64,000 bases of DNA from Photobacterium aquimaris (lineage in GTDB: Bacteria; Pseudomonadota; Gammaproteobacteria; Enterobacterales; Vibrionaceae), in assembly GCF_002954455.1 (NCBI RefSeq), contig NZ_MSCC01000002.1, positions 833,103-897,102 on the forward strand, in the 5' to 3' direction. The position numbers and the translations under genes are program-made. Of the stretch, positions 54,972-62,943 are shown piece after piece; position 1 is the stretch's first letter, and each line of letters opens with the position of its first letter. Under the pieces are notes generated by a model. That model made no database searches, was not told the DNA's origin, and was given only the letters and a program-made list of their open reading frames with translations.

Positions 54972-56027
54972 TTATGCTGCGATGAACTTTTTATCTGTCC
55001 ATGCCATGTCAGCAAACATCGGCCCTTGAATTGCCTCTGTAAATTTGATCCCATTATGGACAGCATTCCATTCCATGATTTCAACACCACCATGTTCATT
55101 GATAATAACATCCCAACCGATAGATTGAACAAAAGGGTAGTTTTTATGCAATGCGATCACATCTTCACAAGCTTGTTTAAAATTGGGAATAACCACCCCT
55201 TTAAAACTCTTTTTCGTTGTCGGGTGTTGGTCAATTTCAAACCAATCACTGGTATAGCCATTATTAAACAATGCACCTGAGTCTAAATCGATACCAACAC
55301 GAATATTGGTTGAAGATTTTACAAATTCATCAGTGCCAATACCTAAACGTAAGTAAGCGCCACGCACATCAACATTACCTTCAGGTGTTAGTGCTGTAGT
55401 TAAACGCATTGTCGCGCCTGGTTTAGGGAATAGCTCATTAAATATTTGATGCTGAACAATAAGACGCTGGAATATACCTGAACCGAGCTTCGCGACTTTA
55501 TCCAAACAGAATTCGTCCTTATTGAAGAAATGGATACCTTTGCCTTGAAATGAAGAATTCAGTTTATAGATAACAGTGTCGTGATCTTTAAACAAAAAGT
55601 CTTTTACTTGTTCTGGTTTTAAAACATCATTGGAAGCTGAAGCACTATAAATGCCACTAGAATAGCTCACTAAATCAGGGAAAAGATCAGACTTTAGCAG
55701 AGAGCCACTGATATTTTTAATTTGAGCCGGCGTACCACTAATGCCGTTACTTTTAGGTAATACAATTTTGCCGTAGTAGTTATCAGGGATCCAACCATGT
55801 TTAAATTCACCGCGCATTAATGAGTACACATATAACCACGGTGCGTATTTGATATCACCAAGAGTATTTTTAGCGTAATTATCGCATTGCTCTTTGATAT
55901 TTTGAGGTAACTTGCCTTTAGAGTGTTCTAAGTTAGCAAGAACCTCCATTGCTTCTTTGTTTAATGCTGCGTTATATCGATAGTCTTGAATATATGTAAT
56001 TGCTTTTTTTATATCTTTGATTTTCAT
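54972..56027 (-). CDS. Sugar-transfer-associated ATP-grasp protein, copy 1
   Basis: A 351-residue cytoplasmic protein of the ATP-grasp type linked to sugar transfer. The nucleotide-binding strand/loop is VIYKLNSSFQGKGIHFF (about residue 150). RLTTALTPEGNVDVRGAYLRLG follows, and the metal-binding C-terminus is SIGWDVIINEHGGVEIMEWNAVHNG. Such enzymes form an amide or similar bond with ATP, often during capsule or exopolysaccharide assembly. No glycosyltransferase lies nearby. A second, highly similar gene is 366 bases upstream, so this is a tandem duplication. Confidence 0.78.
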   Translation of the reverse strand: MKIKDIKKAITYIQDYRYNAALNKEAMEVLANLEHSKGKLPQNIKEQCDNYAKNTLGDIKYAPWLYVYSLMRGEFKHGWIPDNYYGKIVLPKSNGISGTPAQIKNISGSLLKSDLFPDLVSYSSGIYSASASNDVLKPEQVKDFLFKDHDTVIYKLNSSFQGKGIHFFNKDEFCLDKVAKLGSGIFQRLIVQHQIFNELFPKPGATMRLTTALTPEGNVDVRGAYLRLGIGTDEFVKSSTNIRVGIDLDSGALFNNGYTSDWFEIDQHPTTKKSFKGVVIPNFKQACEDVIALHKNYPFVQSIGWDVIINEHGGVEIMEWNAVHNGIKFTEAIQGPMFADMAWTDKKFIAA

Positions 56028-56393
56028 TAAATCAGTTTCTCATCTAAATAATGCATGCTTTAAACATTACATTTTCAATCTTTATTAACTAACAATAAAT
56101 ATTACCGATTTATTGTTATCCGATTGAGCAAAAAGTAACATGTAAGTATGCCAATAAATAGACTTTATTTTTATATGTTAAAAAAAAATAATAGAAAAAA
56201 CACATAACCATAAATAATATAATCATTTTTAATATGATATGAATAAATACAGTATAAATAATTAATTATTAAAGAAGAGGTATTAGTAATAATAATAAAG
56301 CACACACCAACAATAAATATGGCATATGCTTTGTATAATTATAGTAATACTAAAATAATCTTGGGCTAAATATTAAATGGTGAAACTCTACTA
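56028..56393. other. AT-rich spacer between the two ATP-grasp genes
   Basis: About 366 bases, extremely A/T-rich, no gene seen. It probably holds the promoter of copy 1. Confidence 0.4.
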
Positions 56394-57440
56394 TCACGAT
56401 AATAATGATTTATCGCACCACGGTAGATCTGTAAATGAAGGCCCTTGAACGGCTTCAGTAAAGGTAATGCTATTATGAATTGCATTCCATTCCATTATTT
56501 CAACATTATTGTCAGTGTTAATTGTCACATCCCAACCAATTGATTGTACGTATGGATAGCGGCTATGCAATTCTTCAACACTTTCACGCGCTTGAGCAAA
56601 GTTTGGTAATATTACGCCCTTAAATGCTTTTTTGGTGTTAGGGTGCTCGTTAATTTCATTCCACTCAGTGGTATAACCCTTATCAGATAATGCACCGGTT
56701 TCAATATCAATAGCGACACGAATATTAGTTGCAGAACGTACATACTCATCTGTGCCTACACCTAAACGCAAATAAGCCGCTTTTAAGCAAGTAGTGCCGT
56801 CTGGCTTTAATACTGTAGTTAAACGCATAGTTGCGCCTGGTTTTGGAAATAATTCATCAAAAACAGCATGTTGCTTGATGATTTTTTGAAAAATCCCAGA
56901 ACCTTTTTTCATAACATCTGCAATAGAGAAATTATCTTTGGTATAAAAGAAAATTCCGCGGCCTTGATTAGAAGAGTTAACCTTAAAAATCACACTATCA
57001 CGACCATCAAAAAGGTAGTCTGCAATCTCATCTGTGGCTAGCACTCTATTCTCAAGTGGAATACTAAATATACCACTTGAATAACACACTAAATCTGGAA
57101 ATAAATGAGAATTAAACAGTTTCGATGTTATATTTTTTATTTGCGCCGGTGTTCCGCTAATACCATTACATTTAGGTAATACAACCTTTCCATAATAATT
57201 ATCAGGGATCCAGCCTTCTTTAAATTCACCACGAATAATTGAGTATACATATAGCCAAGGTGCATATTTAATATCACCCAGTTTTTCTATTGCATATTTA
57301 TCACACTGTTGTTTAATACTATCAGCTAATTTGCCTTTCGTTTTCTCAACTTCAGAAAGAATCGTCAATGCCTTATTTTTATGCATGTCATGATAGCGGT
57401 AGTTCTGAACAGTAGTAATAATGTTTTTTATTTTATTCAT
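56394..57440 (-). CDS. Sugar-transfer-associated ATP-grasp protein, copy 2
   Basis: A 348-residue paralogue of the protein at 54972-56027; most residues are identical over the whole length. For example both share GDIKYAPWLYVYS, GWIPDNYYGK, NGISGTPAQIKNI and FPKPGATMRLTT. ATP-grasp motifs are intact here too: VIFKVNSSNQGRGIFFY and SIGWDVTINTDNNVEIMEWNAIHN. The two proteins diverge mainly at the N-terminus and the central loop, which suggests related but separate substrates or expression. Each gene has its own AT-rich upstream region. Confidence 0.78.
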   Translation of the reverse strand: MNKIKNIITTVQNYRYHDMHKNKALTILSEVEKTKGKLADSIKQQCDKYAIEKLGDIKYAPWLYVYSIIRGEFKEGWIPDNYYGKVVLPKCNGISGTPAQIKNITSKLFNSHLFPDLVCYSSGIFSIPLENRVLATDEIADYLFDGRDSVIFKVNSSNQGRGIFFYTKDNFSIADVMKKGSGIFQKIIKQHAVFDELFPKPGATMRLTTVLKPDGTTCLKAAYLRLGVGTDEYVRSATNIRVAIDIETGALSDKGYTTEWNEINEHPNTKKAFKGVILPNFAQARESVEELHSRYPYVQSIGWDVTINTDNNVEIMEWNAIHNSITFTEAVQGPSFTDLPWCDKSLLS

Positions 57441-57848
57441 TAGGTAAATCTTTTACAATTCTTAGATATATATAAATGGTCACATAAAAAATAATTTTAT
57501 TCAATGATTGTCGTATCTGTTTATATCATTTGATATTAATATCAGCATTTATTGTGATAACCATGGTAATAACGGATATTTGCTTCTATTTATATCATTA
57601 AAATTTATAACTTTTTTCTTTAAAAATACAAAAGTTATAAGACGGAGTTATATTATCCATAAAAATAGCATTACACATAAATAAACATTATATGTATTTT
57701 AATCATATGTTAATAATAATTCTTAATAGTGCGCACTGAACAAATCAGGTTCATGAATCAAAAAAGAACATTACCGTCGTAATTGATATGTATTAAATTA
57801 TCATTTACTCTCATTACAATAATTTTTTGTAATAATGCGCGGTAAGTA
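57441..57848. other. AT-rich region between ATP-grasp copy 2 and the LysR gene
   Basis: About 400 bases with very high A/T content, likely promoter DNA for the divergent genes. No coding frame or structured RNA seen. Confidence 0.4.
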
Positions 57849-58736
57849 ATGATTAATCCCCAATGGCTAACAACCTTTAAAACATTAATAGATACAGGGC
57901 ATTTCACACAAACTGCTGATATTTTGCACATGACACAGCCAGGTGTCAGCCAACATATTAAAAAGTTAGAACAAGCTTGTGGTTATCAGCTAATTACCCG
58001 TTATAACAAACAATTTGAGCTCACCGAGCAGGGGATGCTTGTATATCAATATGCCCAACAACAAACTCAGCAGTATCAAACCTTAATCAATAGTCTACAA
58101 ACAGATAATCCTCATGCCGGTATCTGTAAATTAGCCTGTTCTGGCTCGTTTGCTTTATCGTTATATCCGCAGTTATTACGTTTACAACAGCAATACCCTC
58201 AGCTGCATTTTCATCTCGAAGCAGCACCTAACCATAAAATTTTGCAAGATATTGAGAGTAATACTATTGATATGGGCATTGTCACTCAGTCGCCGCAAAA
58301 TAATAAACTTAAAGCAACCACCATCGGCCAAGAACAATTATGTTTGGTGTTACCACTACGCTATAAAGATACTGATGTTAATCTCGATCTATTAACTGAT
58401 TGTGGACTTATAGATCACCCTGATGCTGAATATTATTTAACCAAATACTTCAGCAGTTGCGGCCAAACAGATTTAGTCGATATTAAAATTGAGCAATTAC
58501 CAATAACGAGCTATATCAATCAACTCAATCAGATTTTAATTGCCGTCGCCGAAGGGATAGGATTTACCGTTTTACCTCAAAGCGCCATCGCACATTTTTT
58601 CGATAAACATAAATTATACATTGCTCCGCCATTAACAGCCGTGACAGAAAAATTGTATATCATTCAAAAACAACATCGTCAGTTACCGATGCGTTATCAA
58701 ACAATAATGCCACTACTCGCAACAATAAGTCATTAA
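57849..58736 (+). CDS. LysR-family transcriptional regulator
   Basis: A 295-residue LysR protein: N-terminal helix-turn-helix FTQTADILHMTQPGVSQHIKKLEQACGYQLITR, then an effector domain (about 88-290) with VEGIGFTVLPQ-like AEGIGFTVLPQSAI near the C-terminus. It is divergent from the ATP-grasp gene across 408 bases and could regulate it, but no LysR box is obvious. The effector is unknown. Confidence 0.88.
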   Translation: MINPQWLTTFKTLIDTGHFTQTADILHMTQPGVSQHIKKLEQACGYQLITRYNKQFELTEQGMLVYQYAQQQTQQYQTLINSLQTDNPHAGICKLACSGSFALSLYPQLLRLQQQYPQLHFHLEAAPNHKILQDIESNTIDMGIVTQSPQNNKLKATTIGQEQLCLVLPLRYKDTDVNLDLLTDCGLIDHPDAEYYLTKYFSSCGQTDLVDIKIEQLPITSYINQLNQILIAVAEGIGFTVLPQSAIAHFFDKHKLYIAPPLTAVTEKLYIIQKQHRQLPMRYQTIMPLLATISH

Positions 58737-58852
58737 ATTGATGCTTAAACAAGCAATAATAACTTTGTTTTAATACATAATTTGATCTTCTATATAAAAT
58801 AGACTTTAAATAGCCCATTGATAACCAATGCGTGTTTACAGAGGGATAGCTC

Positions 58853-59191
58853 ATGAAAAAGTCGACAAAGTCAGCCGTCGCAGTCCTTAGTGGAATCGTG
58901 ATATGCAGTTTAGTATTTACGATCATCAAAAGTGAACAGACGACAAAGAGCAATACAATCATCGAGCAGACACAACATAACACTGTTGTTAAAGTTCCCG
59001 CTGCGGCATTGCCAAAAGCAGAAAATTCAGATTCAACGCCTGTGCTACAAGTTAAAGATAAGCCTTACAAATGCAGTGATTTTGACCCTAAAACAGGAGG
59101 TTTAAAAGGGTGGACTGCTGATATGGGCGTTGGACCAGCAATACCAGAACAATTACTACCAAAAGATTGCCCAGCACTTCAAAACAGATAG
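58853..59191 (+). CDS. Single-pass membrane-anchored protein of unknown function
   Basis: A 112-residue protein with one N-terminal membrane helix (SAVAVLSGIVICSLVFTII, residues 7-25) and a periplasmic tail containing two cysteines (YKCSDFDPKTGG and LPKDCPALQ). It is probably held by an uncleaved anchor. AGAGGGATAG lies before the ATG. I do not recognise the family. A GC-rich hairpin follows. Confidence 0.6.
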   Translation: MKKSTKSAVAVLSGIVICSLVFTIIKSEQTTKSNTIIEQTQHNTVVKVPAAALPKAENSDSTPVLQVKDKPYKCSDFDPKTGGLKGWTADMGVGPAIPEQLLPKDCPALQNR

Positions 59192-59208
59192 TCGCTTCAT
59201 AGTATTCA

Positions 59209-59229
59209 GCCCTCCAAATCACGGAGGGC
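59209..59229. terminator. Hairpin between convergent genes
   Basis: GCCCTCC and GGAGGGC are perfect complements around a seven-base loop. There is no strong T-run on either side. Confidence 0.6.
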
Positions 59230-59261
59230 AATTGTTCGCTTAGTTATTTATACACAATCAA

Positions 59262-59731
59262 CTAAGGTTGAACTGAAATCGCAATATTTTTGCTTTCCCA
59301 GCTGTCTTTTTCCCATGAGCGGCCATAGTTAAGCTTTAACTCTCCAACACCAGCAGCAACCACCTCAAAGGTATATGAACGTAAACCACCGCAACCGATC
59401 ATGCCTTTCTTACATTGTGTTGAATTATGATAATCAACACTCAACAACATTAATGAATTTGGCATTGAGCGCAGCGCCCAAGAAGCACCAGTAGAAGGAT
59501 TAGCGGTAAACTTAATGTAAACGTTTGGCCTAGCTTCATCGTTACCGCTTGCTTTGGATCCGTTGGCAAACATGTTTGTTGCGGTGCTTTACTATAATCG
59601 CCAGTCACAATCGTGGTAAAACCAGCATCACACGGAGGTTGTGGTACTGTTTGAGTCGATTCAGAAGCAAATGCACCGCCACTGATAGTTGCAAGTGTTG
59701 TTGCTAATAGCATCTGTTTCATTACTTTCAT
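59262..59731 (-). pseudogene. Chagasin-like (I42) cysteine-protease inhibitor, frameshifted
   Basis: The first frame starts at an ATG at 59731 (AAGGACG upstream) and gives a signal peptide MKQMLLATTLATISGGAFA, then CDAGFTTIVTGDYSKAPQ and MKLGQTFTL, and then runs into unrelated residues. The second frame continues KFTANPSTGASWALRSMP, GMIGCGGLRSYTFEVVAAG and LKLNYGRSWEKD, to a stop at 59262. These match the NPTTGxxW and GGxRxFTF loops of chagasin-type inhibitors. One missing base near 59512 (TTAAG for TTAAAG on the coding strand) explains the split. It may be a real mutation or an assembly error. Confidence 0.78.
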
Positions 59732-59931
59732 GTCGCCGTCCTTCATATTTGTTGTTTATCTATTAGCCTAACAAATAACCCAGCGCTTACGCTAGAGCAG
59801 TAAATAAACGTCAGTAATAGTTAAAAAATCGTCGATAACGATCAAAAAATAATCAACTGTTAATATTCAGTTGCGTTTTACTGTAAACAATCAATAATAC
59901 AGCTCTAAAAATTAAAAACAAAAGAGTCAAT

Positions 59932-60123
59932 ATGTCAGGCACAAACCGTTCTAATATCCATGTTGGTTTAGACGTTAAAATCGTATTAAAGCAAGATCAA
60001 CGTAGCGGAACACTAACATCAGGTACGGTAGAAAAAATACTTACTAACTCACCAACCCATCCTCACGGCATAAAAGTACGCCTAACAACGGGCGATGTCG
60101 GTCGAGTGAAAGTGATCCTGTAA
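59932..60123 (+). CDS. YwbE-family small protein
   Basis: A 63-residue protein matching the YwbE family almost throughout: SNIHVGLDVKIVLKQDQRSG, then TLTSGTVEKILTNSPTHPHGIKVRLTTGDVGRV. It probably forms a small beta barrel. The family is widespread but has no known function. The start is supported by the family N-terminus. Single gene. Confidence 0.88.
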   Translation: MSGTNRSNIHVGLDVKIVLKQDQRSGTLTSGTVEKILTNSPTHPHGIKVRLTTGDVGRVKVIL

Positions 60124-60250
60124 ACGTAGGTCGCTAATAAACAACTTACCACGTATTTAATCCAATCATAACCAAACCCTAGTCTGGTTTTGTTATATCA
60201 ACGTGCCATTAATTCGGCATTTTGATCGCACTATATAGAAAGAGAACATC

Positions 60251-61021
60251 GTGAATCGAACCAATATTATGCTACTAAGTGTCGCACTCTTACCGACGCT
60301 AGCATTTGCACAAACCCCACAAGGTAACACGACTAACCAATCATTCAGCAAAGCTAAAAAGATCATGCAACAGCAGATCTATACCAATCCTGTAGATATG
60401 AAAACTATTTACTGTGGTGCTGATTTCAACAATAAAAAATACGTTACATTACCTTCAGGCTTTACAACTGACGTATATAAAAAGCGCGTTAAACGTTGGG
60501 AAGCTGAACACGTAGTACCTGCGGAGAACTTTGGTCGCTCATTTAGTGAATGGCGTGATGGGGCAAAGGTATGTGTTGATAGCAAAGGCAAATCATTTAA
60601 AGGCCGTAAATGTGCTGAAAAAGCCAATGCTGAATATCGCTTAATGCAATCAGACCTATATAACTTATTCCCAGCAGTAGGCGCTGTGAATGCGGCTCGC
60701 CAGAACTACAACTATGTGATGCTGCCTAAAACAGCCAGCAAAGACTATCGTTCATTTGGTAGCTGCGACATGATCATTGATAAAAAAGACCATGATGCAC
60801 AACCACCAGAGCGCGCGCGTGGTGTTATCGCACGTACTTACATGTATTTTGAAGCGGTGTACCCAAGCTACAAAATGAGCCGTCAGCAGCGTCAATTAAT
60901 GACAGCATGGGATAAGCAATACCCAGTATCAAAATGGGAATGTGAACGTGCGGCTAAAATTCAAAAAATTCAAGGCAATGTGGATCCTATCTTAGCTTCA
61001 CGTTGTAAAAACATCGGCTAA
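60251..61021 (+). CDS. endA: Periplasmic/secreted endonuclease I
   Basis: A 256-residue nuclease with a GTG start and a signal peptide (ending AFA-QT near residue 20). The catalytic His-Me motif is RWEAEHVVPAENFGR (about residues 80-94). SDLYNLFPAVGAVNAARQNYNY carries the metal-binding Asn, and several cysteines can form the expected disulfides. EndA/Dns nucleases cleave double-stranded DNA outside the cytoplasm, limiting DNA uptake and providing nutrients. Length fits Vibrio Dns (about 230) and E. coli EndA (235). Confidence 0.93.
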   Translation: MNRTNIMLLSVALLPTLAFAQTPQGNTTNQSFSKAKKIMQQQIYTNPVDMKTIYCGADFNNKKYVTLPSGFTTDVYKKRVKRWEAEHVVPAENFGRSFSEWRDGAKVCVDSKGKSFKGRKCAEKANAEYRLMQSDLYNLFPAVGAVNAARQNYNYVMLPKTASKDYRSFGSCDMIIDKKDHDAQPPERARGVIARTYMYFEAVYPSYKMSRQQRQLMTAWDKQYPVSKWECERAAKIQKIQGNVDPILASRCKNIG

Positions 61022-61044
61022 AACAGAACTTGAAATCACACCTT

Positions 61045-61082
61045 AAAAATCCATATTTCACGATATGGATTTTTTGTTTTTT
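61045..61082 (+). terminator. Terminator after endA
   Basis: AAAAATCCATAT and ATATGGATTTTT pair around TTCACG, with a T-run. Confidence 0.88.
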
Positions 61083-61397
61083 TATAAAAGCAATAAAAGC
61101 CTCATACAACACTTATGAGTATCTTCAATTGTTAACAAAAGACAGACAAGGTAACCTTAATGTTATGATCTTAGTGGGAATATCGACTCTCTATAGCATT
61201 AATAACAGGTGCTAGTTATCAAAACGAAACTAAACGCTATTAATATTTTATTTTTTGTAGTCTTATATGCTACGCTATAAATGTAACGAGCTAGAAATAC
61301 AATAGTGTTAACCGTTTAATGAGTTAAGGTATTGTATTAACATACTATTCATATTGTATGTCACACAAAAATTTATTTATTGGAGTACCATTTATTA
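61083..61397. other. Intergenic region after endA
   Basis: Just over 300 bases with no believable gene. An open frame spanning 61030-61215 starts inside the endA terminator and is rejected. Promoter-like A/T-rich DNA precedes the coiled-coil ORF. Confidence 0.4.
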
Positions 61398-61568
61398 ATG
61401 AGCAGCAATCGTAGAACTCAGAATCAATTAGCTACCCTTACAAAAAAGCTTTCTAAGTTACAAGCCATGTCTAAATCTACTAGGGATGGTGCGAGTAAAG
61501 CACGTTACACTGCTGAAATTGAAAAAATCGAAATAGAGCTTAGTAAGCTTCAACAAACTGCAGAATAG
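61398..61568 (+). CDS. Small coiled-coil protein of unknown function
   Basis: A 56-residue protein beginning MSSNRRTQNQLATLTKKLSK with heptad-like Leu/Ile spacing through EIEKIEIELSKLQQ, so a short coiled coil is likely. GGAG lies 13 bases before the ATG at 61398. I do not recognise it. It lies at the edge of the decayed accessory region and is followed by a perfect hairpin at 61593-61621. Confidence 0.5.
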   Translation: MSSNRRTQNQLATLTKKLSKLQAMSKSTRDGASKARYTAEIEKIEIELSKLQQTAE

Positions 61569-61592
61569 AATCTTTCTATTTATGATGTTTGG

Positions 61593-61621
61593 CCTACTAC
61601 TATTTCGACAATAGTAGTAGG
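61593..61621. repeat. 12-bp perfect inverted repeat after the coiled-coil gene
   Basis: CCTACTACTATT (61593-61604) and AATAGTAGTAGG (61610-61621) pair perfectly around TCGAC. No T-run follows. It may end the small gene's transcript. Confidence 0.65.
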
Positions 61622-61758
61622 TTAGTCAACCTTGTTATTGCCGCTGTTGTTACTCACGTATCCCCGTTGCAAGTTGTATTTTCCCTAAAATCCACACTGA
61701 TATTTAACCACTTTATTATTCAACGTAGATCAAGCTATCTTCATTATTGCTACTATTA

Positions 61759-61780
61759 TTTATCCCCTGTAGCGGATAAA
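61759..61780. repeat. Repeated palindrome, copy 1
   Basis: TTTATCC, an eight-base centre and GGATAAA form a dyad. A second copy 570 bases away (62329-62350) matches at 19 of 22 positions. It may be an operator of a lost phage-like element. Confidence 0.5.
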
Positions 61781-61806
61781 GATTAAAAATCTATTAATTA
61801 TGAACG

Positions 61807-61914
61807 TTAATAGCGGCTTTCCATGCCAAAGCGATTCGACATATCATCATCTATTCGACCACCTGTCCATCCACCTAACGCGAGTAGGTTAAGTACATCT
61901 TGTCCGGTGTAATC
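61807..61914 (-). pseudogene. Gene fragment without a start codon
   Basis: A minus-strand frame reads DDYTGQDVLNLLALGGWTG and GRIDDDMSNRFGMESRY before its stop at 61807. It has protein-like composition but follows directly on an in-frame TGA and has no start codon, so it looks like the C-terminal remnant of a larger gene. The family is not recognised. Confidence 0.35.
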
Positions 61915-61958
61915 ATCTCAGTATTTCACAAAAGTGACACTGTAACTAATTAACCATC

Positions 61959-62168
61959 ATGAAATACAAAGGTTCGCTAGGCTCATACTTAGTAAGATGA
62001 CCAGCCGCAATCGTCACTATTAAAGAAATGAAAAAGTTAATCTTACAAGATCCAAAATTTGGCGCGGTATACAATAATGAGCTTAACAAGTTACAACTAA
62101 CGTACTCAGAGTTGCCGACTTACTATTGGTTTAAAGACACCGAGAAGAGCACTGCTAAGTCTAAATAA
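61959..62168 (+). pseudogene. Small gene interrupted by an in-frame TGA
   Basis: From the ATG at 61959 the frame reads MKYKGSLGSYLVR, meets TGA at 61998-62000, then continues in the same frame as PAAIVTIKEMKKLILQDPKF and GAVYNNELNKLQLTYSELPT to a stop at 62168, ahead of a terminator. The downstream part could be reinitiated at the ATG at 62028 (46 residues). One open frame on both sides of the stop suggests a nonsense mutation in a 69-codon gene. The family is not recognised. Confidence 0.5.
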
Positions 62169-62181
62169 CTAGAACCAATCT

Positions 62182-62210
62182 AATACCGTCCACTGTGGCG
62201 GTATTTTTAT
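62182..62210 (+). terminator. Terminator after the interrupted small gene
   Basis: AATACCG and CGGTATT pair around a loop containing CCACTGTGG and are followed by a short T-run. Its position 13 bases after the stop supports the upstream frame having been a gene. Confidence 0.75.
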
Positions 62211-62328
62211 ATTTGGTGAGCAAGGTTAAAGAGTAGGGAAGTTAGTCTGTTACGTAAAACAAGAACATCATATTTAAGGCAATACAGTCAATCTGTTGGC
62301 GTTTAATGAAAATGTATGCTTGCCGAGA

Positions 62329-62350
62329 TTTATCCCTTATAGCGGATAAT
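62329..62350. repeat. Repeated palindrome, copy 2
   Basis: TTTATCC, an eight-base centre and GGATAAT. It matches copy 1 at 61759-61780 at 19 of 22 positions and lies 17 bases before the small ORF at 62368. Confidence 0.5.
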
Positions 62351-62367
62351 TTAAATGTGGTGATGAA

Positions 62368-62523
62368 ATGCAAATAACATCGGCAAAAATGCTAGCAAAT
62401 ACAGTATCAGCGTTTGAAAATAATCCAGATGGCTGGCCCTTAACACTAGATCGGATTGTTATGGGGAATGCTATCATCGAAATAGGTGCAACAGATGAAT
62501 TACGTGTATTGAGAACGGCTTAG
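62368..62523 (+). CDS. Small ORF of unknown function
   Basis: A 51-residue frame beginning MQITSAKMLANTVSAFENNP and containing DGWPLTLDRIVMGNAIIEIG. Composition is protein-like and a repeated palindrome sits just upstream, as an operator would. No family recognised and the ribosome-binding site is weak, so it may be a fragment. Confidence 0.4.
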   Translation: MQITSAKMLANTVSAFENNPDGWPLTLDRIVMGNAIIEIGATDELRVLRTA

Positions 62524-62584
62524 ATGCTAAAGAAGTTAAAATGAAATTTCATTTAAAAGCCGATATATAATCGGCTTTTAAAAA

Positions 62585-62943
62585 ACTATTTCATTACATT
62601 ACCATAAACCGTTTCCCAATCATCTACAGCATCTTTTTGCTGCTCCATAAATGATTCTAATTTAGTGCTTGCATATTTAACATATAATTGACCTATTAAT
62701 AGAAAAAAAACTGATGGTAAAACAGAGAAGATACAAATTAATAAGCAATGTGTGTATTCAAGGGTTAAATCCTAAATATGTAAGTAAAGTTAATAATAAA
62801 GCTGATATTATTAGACCAACCCACTTTGCAAAAATAGATAATACTTTTATTTTCCCTTTAAAATATGTAACTTTAGATTCAAATTTAACAGAGCATCTTG
62901 ATGTATCATAAGTATCCCCAATTTTAGCTTGTAATGAAATAGG
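62585..62943 (-). pseudogene. Broken membrane-protein gene next to the transposase
   Basis: One minus-strand frame reads SLQAKIGDTYDTS, FKGKIKVLSIFAKWVGLI and ISALLLTLLTYLGFN. One base later (near 62760) the frame shifts and continues CLLICIFSVLPSVFFLLIG, LYVKYASTKLESFMEQQKDA and VDDWETVYGNVMK to a stop at 62585. Together they form two membrane helices plus a cytoplasmic tail. There is no start codon, and the 5' part merges into the transposase region. It looks like a gene cut by insertion and then frameshifted. Confidence 0.5.

Noticed and set aside
61030..61215. 61-residue open frame after endA
   Set aside because: Starts inside the endA terminator hairpin and has no protein-like features.
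61589..61786. 65-residue open frame in the decayed region
   Set aside because: Begins within the perfect hairpin at 61593-61621 and spans the repeated palindrome; composition is not protein-like.
62714..62911. 65-residue plus-strand open frame
   Set aside because: Antisense to the broken membrane-protein gene, whose minus-strand frames give clear helices.
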